DNA from: Gonocerus acuteangulatus
Taxonomy: Eukaryota; Arthropoda; Insecta; Hemiptera; Coreidae
Assembly: GCA_946811695.1 (NCBI GenBank)
Contig: OX328131.1
Location: forward strand, 9,900,154-9,964,153
Length of the DNA stretch: 64,000 nucleotides
Reading direction: 5' to 3'
Every line of letters begins with the position of its first letter. Within the stretch, counting starts at the first letter, position 1. Positions 46,238-58,912 of the stretch are shown piece after piece. The position numbers and the translations under genes are program-made. The notes below the pieces were generated by a model that did no database searches, had not been told where the DNA came from, and worked only from the letters and a program-made list of their open reading frames with translations.

Positions 46238-46602
46238 GTTTGATGTTATTTTTCGTCGCTGGGATAGTATTTTTGGATGGAACGGCATTTCTCTCCGGCG
46301 GTGGTGCTCCTCCTCACTTCTTCCTGGAATATTTCGATGGGTTCATCTCCATCTTCTTCAGCCAGGTGTTCGTTGTTTCTTCCTCGGTTGTTGTTTGTTC
46401 CTTGTTCCTCGGACATTGGTCCGCCGATATTGGGGCTAGAGAGGAGAAAAGGCGCCCAGATCGAGAAAAATGTCATTCCCTTGGCTACCACCGAGGAAGA
46501 AACAACAAACACCTGGCTGAAGAAGATGGAGATGAACCCATCGAAATATTCCAGGAAGAAGTGAGGAGGAGTACCACCGCTGGAGAGAAATGCCGTTCCA
46601 TC

Positions 46603-46660
<58 letters not shown>
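46190..46660. repeat. FBK-6: palindrome with (TA)n at both ends
   Basis: The left arm (about 46272-46400) is nearly inverse to about 46480-46604 (TGGATGGAACGGCATTTCTC / GAGAAATGCCGTTCCATCCA). (TA)n runs cap each side (46187-46235 and 46605-46660). Arms are GC-richer than their surroundings and open in several frames; no protein family is recognised. Confidence 0.8.
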
Positions 46661-46662
<2 letters not shown>

Positions 46663-46740
46663 AGAGCGTCCTAAATTTAAATAGGCTTTTATAATGTCAA
46701 ATTCTTAATCATTAAAACGCAATATAAAGCCTAATCAAAT

Positions 46741-47001
46741 GAACAGTTCTCTCGAAGAGATGATGTTATTCTAATCAGGCTTCGAATTGGACACACGCTA
46801 CTTACCCATTCCTACTTACTAGAAAGAAAGGACAGACCAACTTGTAAATACTGCAATGAGACTCTGACAGTTAAACATATACTTACAAACTGCAGACAAC
46901 TCATTAACATAAATATGCCCCACGACTTACACGACTTATTGACAGAAGGTGGCCCACACATACATACACAAACATTTCAAAAGCACACATTTATACACTA
47001 A
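46741..47001 (+). pseudogene. LINE ORF2 C-terminus with CCHC finger
   Basis: Open from EQFSRRDVILIRLRIGHTLL through the finger CKYCNETLTVKH...TNC to a stop at 46999-47001. C-x2-C-x7-H-x4-C is complete. Only the last roughly 85 codons of ORF2 are present. Closest in the window to 8612-8976 (both have MPHDLHDLL or IPHDLHDLL). Confidence 0.75.
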
Positions 47002-47734
47002 ACTGTAAACAACTCATTCAAGTTTCACCACCCCTATTTCGAATTCATATTATTAATTTAATTATTATTTTAGTAATACTATCCATTTTTTATCACAGCT
47101 TAAACCACTTATTATTGCACTGCTCTGCGTTGAGTTCATTTAGAAGAACATATTTGAGGAAATATATAACACAAAACAGGGATTACATATCATTAGAGCA
47201 TATCCTTCTTATCAATAGCTTAGATCAATTAAATTCAACTTTCTTCTTTCTATTAAAAGTTTGTGCAATTTAAGATATATTCGAGCTAAGACCCAAGGTT
47301 AAATTTAGAATATTTATTTTCATTATATTTCTAGTTAGGAGAGTATTAATGTTATGTATGATAGGTAGTTATAAGTATACAGTGTTTATTTTATTACTTC
47401 TTTATTATTTTTATTCAAAAAGAGAATCTATTATTATTAGGGAAAAACGAATCCTGACATCCGTTTTTAAATAAAAAATTGTTTTACATACTCGACTCTA
47501 TAGAAGTCGTTATTCTGCCAAAATATTCCATATTCCTACATTTAAAAAGTTATCGATTATAAAAAAAAAATTGATTTAAAAAAGGATGTCAGATTCGTTT
47601 TTAGCTCATTGAAAACCCCCTAAATTCAAATTTTGTCAAAATTACAAAAATAAAAGAAAATGTATTTTAAATTTCGCTAAGGGGGGACCCTTAAAATTTT
47701 GTTAAAGATTCCAGCCATATTTTAAAAATTATTT
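47002..47734. other. No gene; one inverted pair
   Basis: AAACGAATCCTGACATCCG (47445-) is inverse, with one gap, to GGATGTCAGATTCGTTT (about 47584-47600), framing about 160 bp. The rest is AT-rich, with LINE 3' sequence at the start. Confidence 0.4.
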
Positions 47735-48047
47735 ATCCGATTCTAACCAAAGTTGGAGGGTCAATAAAGGCCATAATGTGACACATTTCCTTCCAATCGG
47801 GGTGTTTATACGTGTTCGGGAATTGACGTTATATGCAAAAAAGTTAACATTTTATTTTTATTTTGAGAACCATTTTTCGCAGGTACCTTTTAGCACTTTC
47901 CTCCGAAGGAAAGTAGCTATTGAGGTTGGACTCATGACGGAATTTTTGAAAAATTTCTTCAAATCTTTATCGATCCTACCTAGTAGACACCGAAAATGAC
48001 CCCCGTTAAAATTTATATATATCTATATGTATATATATATGTATGCA

Positions 48048-48119
<72 letters not shown>

Positions 48120-49610
48120 TGTTAACACGATAGCGGCCAGAGTTTTTGTTTTTTCGTCACGAAACTTGGTATATAGCATTCAATTAGCAAACGATTGAAC
48201 GAGTTCGTTAACCACCGAAGTCGGTCCACCGGAAGGGGGGGTTTACCCCGAACCCAAAACACTTATTTGACTATGTCAGCCGTAATATTTGTTATATTTC
48301 AACGAAACTTGGTATTCGTAGTGGTAATATAGAGAGAAAAGTGAGATATAAAAATGAACGAAATCGGTTCAATAGAAGGGGGGGTTTACTCCGGACCCAC
48401 AATACCAATTCGCCACTACCAGCCGTGATTTTTGGTATATTTCGACGAAACTCGGTATTCGTAGTGCTAATCCACAGGTAAATATGTGTTGTAAAAATAA
48501 ACGAAATCGGTTCATTAGGAGGGGGGGGGGGGGTTTACTCCGGACCCACAATACCAATTCGCCACTACCAGTCGTGATTTTTGGTATATTTCGACGAAAC
48601 TCGGTATTCGTAGTGGTAATCTACAGGTAAATATATGTTGTAAAAATAAACTAAATCGGTTCATTAGAAGGGGGGGTTTACTCCGGACCCAAATTCCTAA
48701 TATACTCATACCGGTCGTAATTTCTGCTGTATTGTAACGAAACGCGGTATACGTCGTGGGTAACTCATGAGAAAGAAGTGTTGTAAAAATGAGCTGAATC
48801 GGTCAATCGGAAAGCTGGGGTTTAATTTGTAATATATTTGAATAGAAAAGCCGGCAGACGTAGGTTCACAAAGCCGCCGCAAGGAGCGCTTTCTACCACT
48901 AGAGTGACTGTATCCTGTTCCTGCGTTAGATCAAAATACGATAATATGAGGATTTTTGTATTTATTACGTAGTGTAGTAGGTACCATGTGTAAACATAAC
49001 TCTGGATGCAAATTAATAATTGATCAGTTACTCATTACAAAATGAGAACTATTCACGTTTTTATTTTATTTATGTAGGATATTTTAAGCAAATTGTTCTG
49101 GAAAGCAGTCTACACTACCCAAATTCTGAGGAAAGTGCTTAGTTATGCAGCTCCTGCGTGACGGACTTTTGAGATAATACAATAGTCATTTATATGGTTA
49201 GAAAAAGGAGTCTTTTTTCTTTCGAAAGGTATCCATGACATAAAAACCGGATTATCTCAAGGGGAGATATTGAATTCCAAAACGTCACATTACTTTTTCG
49301 CTTACAAATTTTCAGCCTCTTCCAGACTGGGAAAAATCATTATTTTTTGTTTTCAATGATATTCACATTATTAGGGTTTCTTGGGGTGCTGATTTCAAAT
49401 CAGCTATTATTTTTGGTGTAAAAAAATGTATAATACTAGTTTACTTGAAACCATAATGATTTTGAATATATTTGACGAAATATAAATTATTCTTTAACGA
49501 TTATATTTTTTTTTAATCTACTCTATAAAACGAATGAATTGGTGAAAGAATCATGTCAATATCATTTTCTAAACTCGATATAAAAAATAAAGCACTTTCA
49601 ACCTATTTTA
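47735..49610 (-). repeat. R2 copy 2, split by HINE-A
   Basis: 47735-47891 and 49167-49610 are the reverse complement of consecutive parts of 14725-15285. Together they give the filled version of the R2 empty site. Confidence 0.75.
47892..49166 (+). mobile_element. HINE-A copy 4, with defined insertion site
   Basis: Runs AGCACTTTCCTC ... GACGGAC, 1275 bp, with TTTT on each side (47888-47891 and 49167-49170). The empty R2 site (reverse strand of 15155-15166) has ACC-TTTT-GAG once. (TA)n with minor breaks at 48018-48117, then internal units of about 145 bp. No ORF. Confidence 0.8.
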
Positions 49611-49810
49611 TTTTATTTCTCGGCTCCTATGGCGCATTGGACGGAACGCTCGGACACATGTCGACTATTTTTCGATGTAGAATCACCAGAAAAAAAATGG
49701 TCAAGATCGGTGACCCAATCGCTGTATACTCCCCTTGTAGTAATAATTCACTATTAGAAGAGGTAAGTGTATTGTTATTGCTCTGCTATATATAAAATCA
49801 TGAACTTGAC

Positions 49811-49951
49811 TTTTAGCGCGGTTCCTCCCTCCCCCATAGGGAGGAACCCCGCTTATAGGGTTGATACAATGAAACAATCCGGAAGTGCCGACTAGAAAAT
49901 TTCGCGTTTCAGAACCCCTAGAGACCGAAAATAACGGTGGTTCAAATTTGT

Positions 49952-50017
<66 letters not shown>

Positions 50018-51677
50018 CTGTTCGCTCTCTAGATAGAAGACGAATGGTCCGATTTTGATGAAATTTGGTACAAAAATCCTTCGTCCAATTTGAAAGGTCA
50101 AGTTCGTTAACCAGCAAAATCCGCCTACTGGAAGATGGCGTTTGGGGCGAAATTCGCGCAAAAAAAATCGTAACGCTTACGTTTTTGAGTTCATAAGCTT
50201 GTAAGTACTCGTTTTATATGATTCCTGGGCTAGGAAAACGAATGAAACCATTTTGAAGGCGATCGCTTTAACCGTTTTCGATAAAATTGGAAAAATAGTT
50301 TTTGAATACCGTTTTTGGTTTGGGTACTTAGAATTACGGGATTCAGTTGAAACTTTATCTGCATGTTCTACTTTCATTAAAACTAATATGTTGAAAGTTT
50401 TGTTACGTTTGGAGTTAAGGAAGGGTTAGAATAAAATATTTTATGAACAGACATGAAAAGTTTTGGGAAGTTCGTATACTTTCATTAATATCTCGAACAC
50501 GGTTGGGAAATCGTCGTAAGTGGATATAAACTATTTGAAAGCTTACTAAATTCTCTACAAAAAAGATTCTAAAACTATTTTTGATTAGGTTATGTCAATC
50601 GAAGAAATAAGTGCTTAAAACTTCAAATACGTCTGTTTTGTTCTTATGAACGGGTTTTTGTCGTTCTTGTTGTAATTTTTGTCTCTTTCCCTTCGTTTTT
50701 TATTGCTTTTTATTTTTGTAATTTCTTATGTTGCGACAATTTTGTGTGTAAAACAGGATATGAAAAATGAGGCCAATTTTCTGTTGCTAGAAATAATATA
50801 AATTTTGGTAACTTTCATTAATATCTCGAAAACTGTTGAGAATTTTGGTAAACGGAAGAATACCATTAGAAAGCTTATTAAATGCTCTACATAAAAGGTT
50901 CTAATGAAAGTTTTGATTAGGCGATGTCAATCGGAGAAATAAGAGCTTAAAGCTTTAAAGTAATTGATTTCGCTTATTCGAAGTGTTCTTTTTGTCTGTA
51001 TTTTATTCCTTGTTATTTTTTAATTGCTTATAGTTGGATAATGTATTCGAAAATAAAACAGGTTAAGTAAAATAACAAAAACAATTTATTGTTAGAAATA
51101 TAGAGTTCCAAGATTCCAAGACCTTGTAACTAGCGGGACGGTTTCTAGTGTTGCCGACCCTTCCAGGTAAGATTGTAAATCCTACCTTTCAAGACTGGTG
51201 GAACCAAAATATAACTGTCAGGGTTCGGTCACTGCTACTTAATAAAACTACATTTTATCGTAAAAATGGTTTTATTGTGCCGACGTTTCGGCTTGAACTT
51301 CAAGCCTTCATCAGGGCTGTAAATACAAGTAGGACATATTTAACACTAATATATGCACATATCTATGTAAATATACCTAACATATATATATATATATATA
51401 CATATATAATATATATATATTTATATATATGCATATACACATACACATATACACGCACACATATGTACATATATATGCCCACATACATGCACATATGGGG
51501 TATGTATTATTAAGTAGCAGTGACCTAACCCGGACAATCCCTACCTTGCATCATCAACGGTCAACGATCTCCTCTCAACAAAATAATAACTGCTTCTATT
51601 TTAATCTTTCGAAATTAGACTAGGGATAAGAACGGAACCGCGCTAAGATGAGGAAGTTCCTGCGAGTCGGACTTTTT
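49811..51677 (+). mobile_element. HINE-B copy 6, both ends present
   Basis: The 5' end TTTTAGCGCGGTTCC continues into a hairpin (GGTTCCTCCC / GGGAGGAACC). (TA)n at 49952-50012. The 3' end is GGAACCGCGCT (the exact inverse of the 5' AGCGCGGTTCC), then AGGAAGTTCCT, then GCGAGTCGGACTTTT. A roughly 350-bp internal unit starting ATATCTCGAA occurs twice (50490 and 50820). An FBK-4 copy sits at 51215-51540. Architecture parallels HINE-A with little sequence identity apart from the termini. Confidence 0.7.
51215..51540. mobile_element. FBK-4 copy b, foldback
   Basis: The left arm (GGTTCGGTCACTGCTACTTA ... CCGACGTTTCGGCTTGAACT) is inverse to the 28560-28680 arm. The right side has only the outer tail AAGTAGCAGTGACC. 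The loop has degenerate TA/CA repeats (51350-51490). The hammerhead-like hairpin is at 51280-51316 on the minus strand. Confidence 0.6.
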
Positions 51678-51869
51678 TATATGTATAAACTGTTTATATT
51701 CATATTTTAATATTGTGTATTTTTAAGTATTTTATATGTATATGTATATGTCCGTTATCTTCTTATGTAGAGTATTATTATTATTAGTCATCTATGTGGC
51801 GTCCCAAATGGGCCAGATTCCATGGCTATACCATGTTATAAGCCAATAAATATTATTCTATTCTATCCA

Positions 51870-51990
51870 TTTTTAGCACTTTCCTCCGAAGGAAAGTAGC
51901 TATTGAGGTTGCACTCATGTCGGAATTTTTGAAAAATTTCTTCGAATCTTTATCGATCCTACCTAGTAGACACCGAAAATGACCCCCGTT

Positions 51991-52050
<60 letters not shown>

Positions 52051-52990
52051 TATATATATATATGTGTCTGTTAACACGATAGCGACCAGAGTTTTTGTTT
52101 TTTCGTCACGAAACTTGGTATATACCATTCAATTAGCAAACGATTGAACGAGTTCGTTAACCACCAAAATCGGTCCACCGGAAGGGGGGGTTTACCCCGA
52201 ACCCAAAACACTAATTTGACCATACCAGCCGTAATATTAGTTATATTTCAACGAAACTTGGTATTCGTAGTAATAATCTAGAGAGAAAAGTAAGATGTAA
52301 AAATAAACTAAATCGGTTCATTAGAAGGGGGGGTTCACTTCGGACCCACAATACGAATTCGCCACTACCAGCCGTGATATTTGTTATATGTCGACGAAAC
52401 TCGGTATTCGTAGTGGTAATCTACAGGTAAAAATGTGTGATAAATATGAACTAAATCGGTTCATTAGAAGGGGGGGGGGTTTACTCCGGACCCAAATTAC
52501 TAATATACTCATACCGGTCGTAATTTCTGCTGTATTGTAACGAAACGCAGTATACGTCGTGGGTAACTCATGGGAAAAAAGTTTTGTAAAAATGAGCTAA
52601 TTCGGTCAATCGGAAAGCGGGGGTTTACCCCTACTATGTTTCAATAGATTCAGCTTGCAGACGTAGGTTCGCAAGGCCGCCGCAAGCAGCGCTTTCTACC
52701 ACTAGAGAGACTGTATCCTGTTCCTGCGTCGGATCAAAAGACGAAAATATGAAGTTTTTTGTATTTATTAAGTAATGTAGTAGGTACCATGTGTAAACAT
52801 AACTCTGGAAGCAAATTAATTACAAAATTAATAATTGAACAGTTACCCATTACAAAATTAAAAAAGAACTATTCATGTTTTTATTTTATTTATATAGGAT
52901 ATTTTAAGCAAATTGTTCTGGAGTCCAGTCTAAACTACCCAAATTCTGAGGAAAGTGCTTAGTTATGCAGCTCCTGGGTGACGGACTTTT
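51870..52990 (+). mobile_element. HINE-A copy 5
   Basis: TTTTAGCACTTTCCTCCGAA to GGAGACGG-like 3' end (CTCCTGGGTGACGGACTTTT). (TA)n at 51995-52063. The 3' hairpin GCAGCTCCTGG has one change in the stem. Fewer internal units than copy 3. Confidence 0.75.
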
Positions 52991-53149
52991 TTATTATCTT
53001 CTTTATCGAGTTTTCGTAGTGTCTATAACGTCGATAATTAATTTTTTTATCATTTTTAATGTAACAAAGACATGAACAATGACTTGGTCGCCAATGTTGC
53101 GGAACTCAACAAATCAATAAAAGGTAATATCAATCATTTCCGTTCATGA
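52991..53149. other. Unassigned
   Basis: AT-rich sequence between HINE-A and the 89-bp array; nothing recognised. Confidence 0.35.
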
Positions 53150-55315
53150 CAAATATGGATGACATGGATGTAATAGAGCATGATTACATGTGTAAAAGGA
53201 TGTGGTGCACATTTTCCCATATGTGTGTTGAATATTTAACACCATAAGTGGTTCTTATGTAATAGAGCATGATTACATGTGTAAAAGGATGTGTTGCATA
53301 TTTTCTCATATGTGTGTTGAATATTTAACACCATAAGTGGTTCTTATGTAATAGAACTTGATTACATGTGTAAAAGGATGTGTTGCATATTTTCCCATAT
53401 GTGTGTTGAATATTTAACACCATAAGTGGTTCTTATGTAATAGAACTTGATTACATGTGTAAAAGGATGTGTTGCATATTTTCCCATATGTGTGTTGAAT
53501 ATTTAACACCATAAGTGGTTCTTATGTAATAGAACTTGATTACATGTGTAAAAGGATGTGTTGCATATTTTCTCATATGTGTGTTGAATATTTAACACCA
53601 TAAGTGGTTCTTATGTAATAGAACTTGATTACATGTGTAAAAGGATGTGTTGCATATTTTCCCATATGTGTGTTGAATATTTAACACCATAAGTGGTTCT
53701 TATGTAATAGAACTTGATTACATGTGTAAAAGGATGTGTTGCATATTTTCTCATATGTGTGTTGAATATTTAACACCATAAGTGGTTCTTATGTTATAGA
53801 ACTTGATTACATGTGTAAAAGGATGTGTTGCATATTTTCTCATATGTGTGTTGAATATTTAACACCATAAGTGGTTCTTATGTAATAGAACTTGATTAAA
53901 TGTGTAAAAGGATGTGTTGCATATTTTCTCATATGTGTGTTGAATATTTAACACCATAAGTGGTTCTTATGTAATAGAACTTGATTACATGTGTAAAAGG
54001 ATGTGTTGCATATTTTCCCATATGTGTGTTGAATATTTAACACCATAAGTGGTTCTTATGTAATAGAACTTGATTACATGTGTAAAAGGATGTGTTGCAT
54101 ATTTTCTCATATGTGTGTTGAATATTTAACACCATAAGTGGTTCTTATGTAATAGAACTTGATTACATGTGTAAAAGGATGTGTTGCATATTTTCTCATA
54201 TGTGTGTTGAATATTTAACACCATAAGTGGTTCTTATGTAATAGAACTTGATTAAATGTGTAAAAGGATGTGTTGCATATTTTCTCATATGTGTGTTGAA
54301 TATTTAACACCATAAGTGGTTCTTATGTAATAGAACTTGATTAAATGTGTAAAAGGATGTGTTGCATATTTTCTCATATGTGTGTTGAATATTTAACACC
54401 ATAAGTGGTTCTTATGTAATAGTACTTGATTAAATGTGTAAAAGGATGTGTTGCATATTTTCTCATATGTGTGTTGAATATTTAACACCATAAGTGGTTC
54501 TTATGTAATAGAACTTGATTAAATGTGTAAAAGGATGTGTTGCATATTTTCTCATATGTGTGTTGAATATTTAACACCATAAGTGGTTCTTATGTAATAG
54601 AACTTGATTAAATGTGTAAAAGGATGTGTTGCATATTTTCTCATATGTGTGTTGAATATTTAACACCATAAGTGGTTCTTATGTAATAGAACTTGATTAA
54701 ATGTGTAAAAGGATGTGTTGCATATTTTCTCACATGTGTGTTGAATATTTAACACCATAAGTGGTTCTTATGTAATAGAACTTGATTACATGTGTAAAAG
54801 GATGTGTTGCATATTTTCTCATATGTGTGTTGAATATTTAACACCATAAGTGGTTCTTATGTAATAGAACTTGATTAAATGTGTAAAAGGATGTGTTGCA
54901 TATTTTCTCATATGTGTGTTGAATATTTAACACCATAAGTGGTTCTTATGTAATAGAACTTGATTAAATGTGTAAAAGGATGTGTTGCATATTTTCTCAT
55001 ATGTGTGTTGAATATTTAACACCATAAGTGGTTCTTATGTAATAGAACTTGATTAAATGTGTAAAAGGATGTGTTGCATATTTTCTCATATGTGTGTTGA
55101 ATATTTAACACCATAAGTGGTTCTTATGTAATAGAACTTGATTAAATGTGTAAAAGGATGTGTTGCATATTTTCTCATATGTGTGTTGAATATTTAACAC
55201 CATAAGTGGTTCTTATGTAATAGAACTTGATTAAATGTGTAAAAGGATGTGTTGCATATTTTCTCATATGTGTGTTGAATATTTAACACCATAAGTGGTT
55301 CTTATGTAATAGGAA
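53150..55315. repeat. 89-bp satellite, about 24 units
   Basis: Unit: GTAATAGAACTTGATTACAT, then GTGTAAAAGGATGTGTTGCA, then TATTTTCTCATATGTGTGTT, then GAATATTTAACACCATAAGT and GGTTCTTAT. Period 89 is confirmed by recurring GGTTCTTATG. ATTACATG units dominate at the left and ATTAAATG units at the right, so homogenisation is regional. No ORF persists. Confidence 0.95.
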
Positions 55316-56190
55316 AAAAGAAAAACTAAATGCGTACAAGCATATGAGTTGTCAAATTTACAATTGAAAGCATTAATCAGATCCCAAATTATAAAAACAC
55401 GAAGATTACATAATAGTACCGCCATATTTTACAGCTTTAATCCGTCATTGCAATTTCGATTTTTTCACCTAACTTGTCATACTTAAAGTAATTATTTGTT
55501 TTGTAGTATAGGTATTTAAGTGGTTATTTTATTCCTTTAACTCAGTGCAATTATATTCTTTTTTTGTTTGGATTTCTTTTAATGCTACATTGTTCAGGAT
55601 TTCAGATTATAGTTATTCTTTTTTTTTTTTTTTGTTCATTTCTTTCATTGATGTCATTATCATTATATCAGATATCTTATTTATATTCTTTTTTTTTTTT
55701 TTTTTTTTTTTTTTTTAGTTTAAATTTTATTTCTGTTATATCATTATTTTTGGGATTCGTATTGATAGCCGAATCCCAACATCATGATCATTATTTTTGG
55801 TTTTCATTAATTTCGGTATTTTTGATTTCATTAATTGGCATTTTGTTTTTAAATTTTAACTTACTGACTTTATATTAATAGGTTTTTTTAATACATTAGA
55901 TTTTATTTATGTATATTAGATTTAAACGGTCACCTTTCTTATATACTTGCAACTTTTAAATAATTAAAGGGTGACTGGGCCCTGAGACGATCTGGGACTC
56001 CGAATCCGACCAACTAACGACGCTACAAGACAAAATCTTTAAATAGTTCCTCCTTAACACTATCGCGGTGTGGTGTGCAGTGCTAAATACGTTCAATCCG
56101 TGGTCAACTGCGGACACTGTGTTTGAAACTTCAGGAAGTGACACAAAAAAATTTAAAATATATACGCAAACAATCCTTTCATAATTGCTT
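55316..56190. other. T-rich tract and R1 half-copy, no gene
   Basis: Long T runs at 55619-55634 and 55689-55716. TAGCCGAATCCCAAC at about 55767 is an FBK-1 terminal word. 55965-56016 is the reverse of the first half of R1 (GGGACTCCGAATCC). Confidence 0.45.
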
Positions 56191-56196
56191 AATTCA

Positions 56197-56745
56197 ATTT
56201 GTGACTATTGCACAAACCTGAGGAAACGTTGCCTAATTTGTGACTATTGCACAAACCTAAGGAAACGTTGCCTAATTTGTGACTATTGCACAAACCTGAG
56301 GAAACGTTGCCTAATTTGTGACTATTGCACAAACCTAAGGAAACGTTGCCTAATTTGTGACTATTGCACAAACCTAAGGAAACGTTGACTAATTTGTGAC
56401 TATTGCACAAACCTAAGGAAACGTTGCCTAATTTGTGACTATTGCACAAACCTAAGGAAACGTTGCCTAATTTGTGACTATTGCACAAACCTAAGGAAAC
56501 GTTGCCTAATTTGTGACTATTGCACAAACCTAAGGAAACGTTGCCTAACTTGTGACTATTGCACAAACCTAAGGAAACGTTGCGTAACTTGTGACTATTG
56601 CACAATCCTAAGGAAACGTTGCCTAATTTGTGACTATTGCACAATCCTAAGGAAACGTTGCCTAATTTGTGACTATTGCACAATCCTAAGGAAACGTTGC
56701 CTAATTTGTGACTATTGCACAATCCTAAGGAAACGTTGCCTAATT
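56197..56745. repeat. 39-bp minisatellite, 14 units
   Basis: Unit: CCTAATTTGTGACTATTGCA plus CAAACCTAAGGAAACGTTG. The last four to five units carry CAATCC in place of CAAACC. The frame stays open on both strands since 39 is 13 codons; not a gene. Confidence 0.95.
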
Positions 56746-56851
56746 TTTTTTTGGCGGCCCCGCAACACACGTTTTGGGCCGCTATGAAAAATAGGTTTAG
56801 TGCCACTGTGTTAGAGTAAAGTATAAGAACGTTACGAATATTACATAAGAA

Positions 56852-57126
56852 CATGGGCGTATATAGAAAATTTCGGAGGGGGCTGGGAAAATTTCGGAGG
56901 GGGCTGGGAAAATTTCGGGGGGGGGGCTGAGACTATTTCCGGTGTATGGAATACTAACAATTTAGATCTTGGAAGAGTTTTACCCAACTTAAACGCTATT
57001 ACACCAACAAATAGAATATGTTTTATGAACTAAATGATCTTATTTAATTTATTTTTAAGGGTTTTATGAAATTTTTACCGATCAAATCCAAATTTCGGGG
57101 TCAGCCCCCCCTTATATACGTCCATG
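56852..57126. mobile_element. hAT-M2: 275-bp MITE with 8-bp TSD
   Basis: Ends CATGGGCGTATATAG and TATATACGTCCATG are imperfect inverses, continuing into AAATTTCGG / CCGAAATTT-like sequence. The exact duplication CATAAGAA is at 56844-56851 and 57127-57134. 8-bp duplication and CANGG ends fit hAT. No ORF. A GGGAAAATTTCGGAGGGGGCT block is repeated near the left end. Confidence 0.8.
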
Positions 57127-57134
57127 CATAAGAA

Positions 57135-57556
57135 CAACAAACAAAAATATGACACACACATAAATAGACCCAAGGGCCTAATAACCTTGCAGTTACTGGT
57201 ACAAATAAATCTACGCCCTGTCCCCCTGGTATATCTAGGATAAGTCAGCATGGATGGCTAATCTAGTTAGCTAGTTGGGGGATTCGAGAAAGTAAATCAA
57301 GAGGAATACAATCAGTTAATCCACAAACACAAATAGATGACTCATAGATTCCAGCAACAGATGTCCAGGGACGGGCTGATTCCAGCTAATGCTGGAGGCT
57401 AACACTATACCCGCGCCCCTATCCATCTACAACAAGCAAACTATACCCACTATAGTGGTAATAGGAAATCAATAGATGGTCCATGCGGGACTTGTGGGAT
57501 TAGGGAGGGTTAGGATTTGGGGTAACAAACACAAATCATACAAGCAATCAGGGAAA
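57135..57556. other. No gene seen
   Basis: More balanced base composition than its neighbours. Frames are short and no repeat is recognised. Confidence 0.35.
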
Positions 57557-57790
57557 TAGTTGGGGATTCGGATAGGAAAACATCAATACGATTTTTGTCA
57601 AAATCATTTTTAAGGACGTTTCGGCTACTTTTTGGTAGCCTTCGTCAGCTAAAAGACAAAACACAAATGTAGAATTAATACACAGAGTAATTAAAGCAAT
57701 AAAGAAATATGGTAGATCTATAAATACAAACCACTTAAAACTAAGTCCTAGGAAATAATAGTCGGAGAGCTGGTAACGCACATTTCATAA
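57557..57790 (-). mobile_element. FBK-1 copy e, single arm
   Basis: GGGGATTCGGATAGGAAAAC, then GGACGTTTCGGCTACTTTTT-GGTAGCCTTCGTCAGC (57613-57649), then the family's AAAATGACAAA-like end. No partner arm follows. Confidence 0.65.
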
Positions 57791-58510
57791 AGTGTTTTAT
57801 GCACCTTGAAATTTTGCTATAATGTACCTCTTAGGTAGATAAGAAGGTAAATATGTGTTGGCTAGATTTGCCGTAGAACACAAGGTACTGCGCACAAGGG
57901 AAAGGAGAAAAAAATAGAGTTTTATTATCTAACTATCTTTAATGTAAAATTGAGACAATTTTACAATGAATAATAAATAAGGCAGACACTTTTAAGGGGG
58001 ATAACATGTTAGAAAAAACAACCGAAGTTGTTTTTTTGTTCTAATATTAAATGGGTGTTTCATTCATCATAGGCCCTCATTTTTATTTCATCGGTAAAAT
58101 TGTGTCATAAAAACCTTCAAAATAAATAAGATCACAGTTAAATGAAAAAATCATGTTTTTTTGGGATTAATAGCTTTTTAGTTTAGTGTACATATACTAT
58201 TCCAAATTGTAGAAAGTTAGTATTACGTACCACCTAAATGGTACCAGCTCCCCCCCCTCCCAAAATGCTACCAATCACCCCCCCTAAATTATTTCCTGTA
58301 TACGCCCGTGATTCTCATAACAAAGGATTGAAAGTTTGTAAACCATGAAATTCAATTCATCTGAAATTATTTATATGCCCCTAACGGCCTAAATATTTCT
58401 TGGTTTACGTGGTATCCATCTAACGAGAAAGATATGTCTTAAAAAAAAAAAAAAAATAATAATAATAAAATAAATAAATAAAACTAAGACAGCTTTCCCT
58501 TTTTAAGTAT
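57791..58510. other. No gene; hAT-M2 end fragment
   Basis: 58230-58316 holds C-runs, then TATACGCCCGTG, the right end of an hAT-M2 relative. The rest is AT-rich and unassigned. Confidence 0.4.
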
Positions 58511-58518
58511 CTATGAAT

Positions 58519-58847
58519 CAGTGTTGGGCATTATTCGAATAAAGTATTATTCGAATGATTATTCGAATAAATTATTATTCGAATGATTATTCGAATAAAT
58601 TATTATTCGAATGATTATTAGAATAAATTATTGGTCGAATGATTATTCGAATAATTATTCGAATACATTGTTATTCGAATGATTATTCGAATACATTTTT
58701 TATTCGAATGATTATTCGAATAAATTTTTAGTGAATGATGAATAACTCACTGAATTATCTTATTTGCACGGTACATCATGAATTATTCACAGAATTATTC
58801 GTTATTATTTATTTCTAGATGATCTACTGAATAATCCTACTTAAACA

Positions 58848-58912
<65 letters not shown>

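Noticed and set aside
46240..46674. Overlapping 119-144-codon frames in FBK-6
   Set aside because: They lie on both strands of a palindrome and read into (TA)n; no protein family is recognised.
56189..56854. 221-codon minus frame over the 39-bp array
   Set aside because: Period of 13 codons keeps the frame open; no other support.
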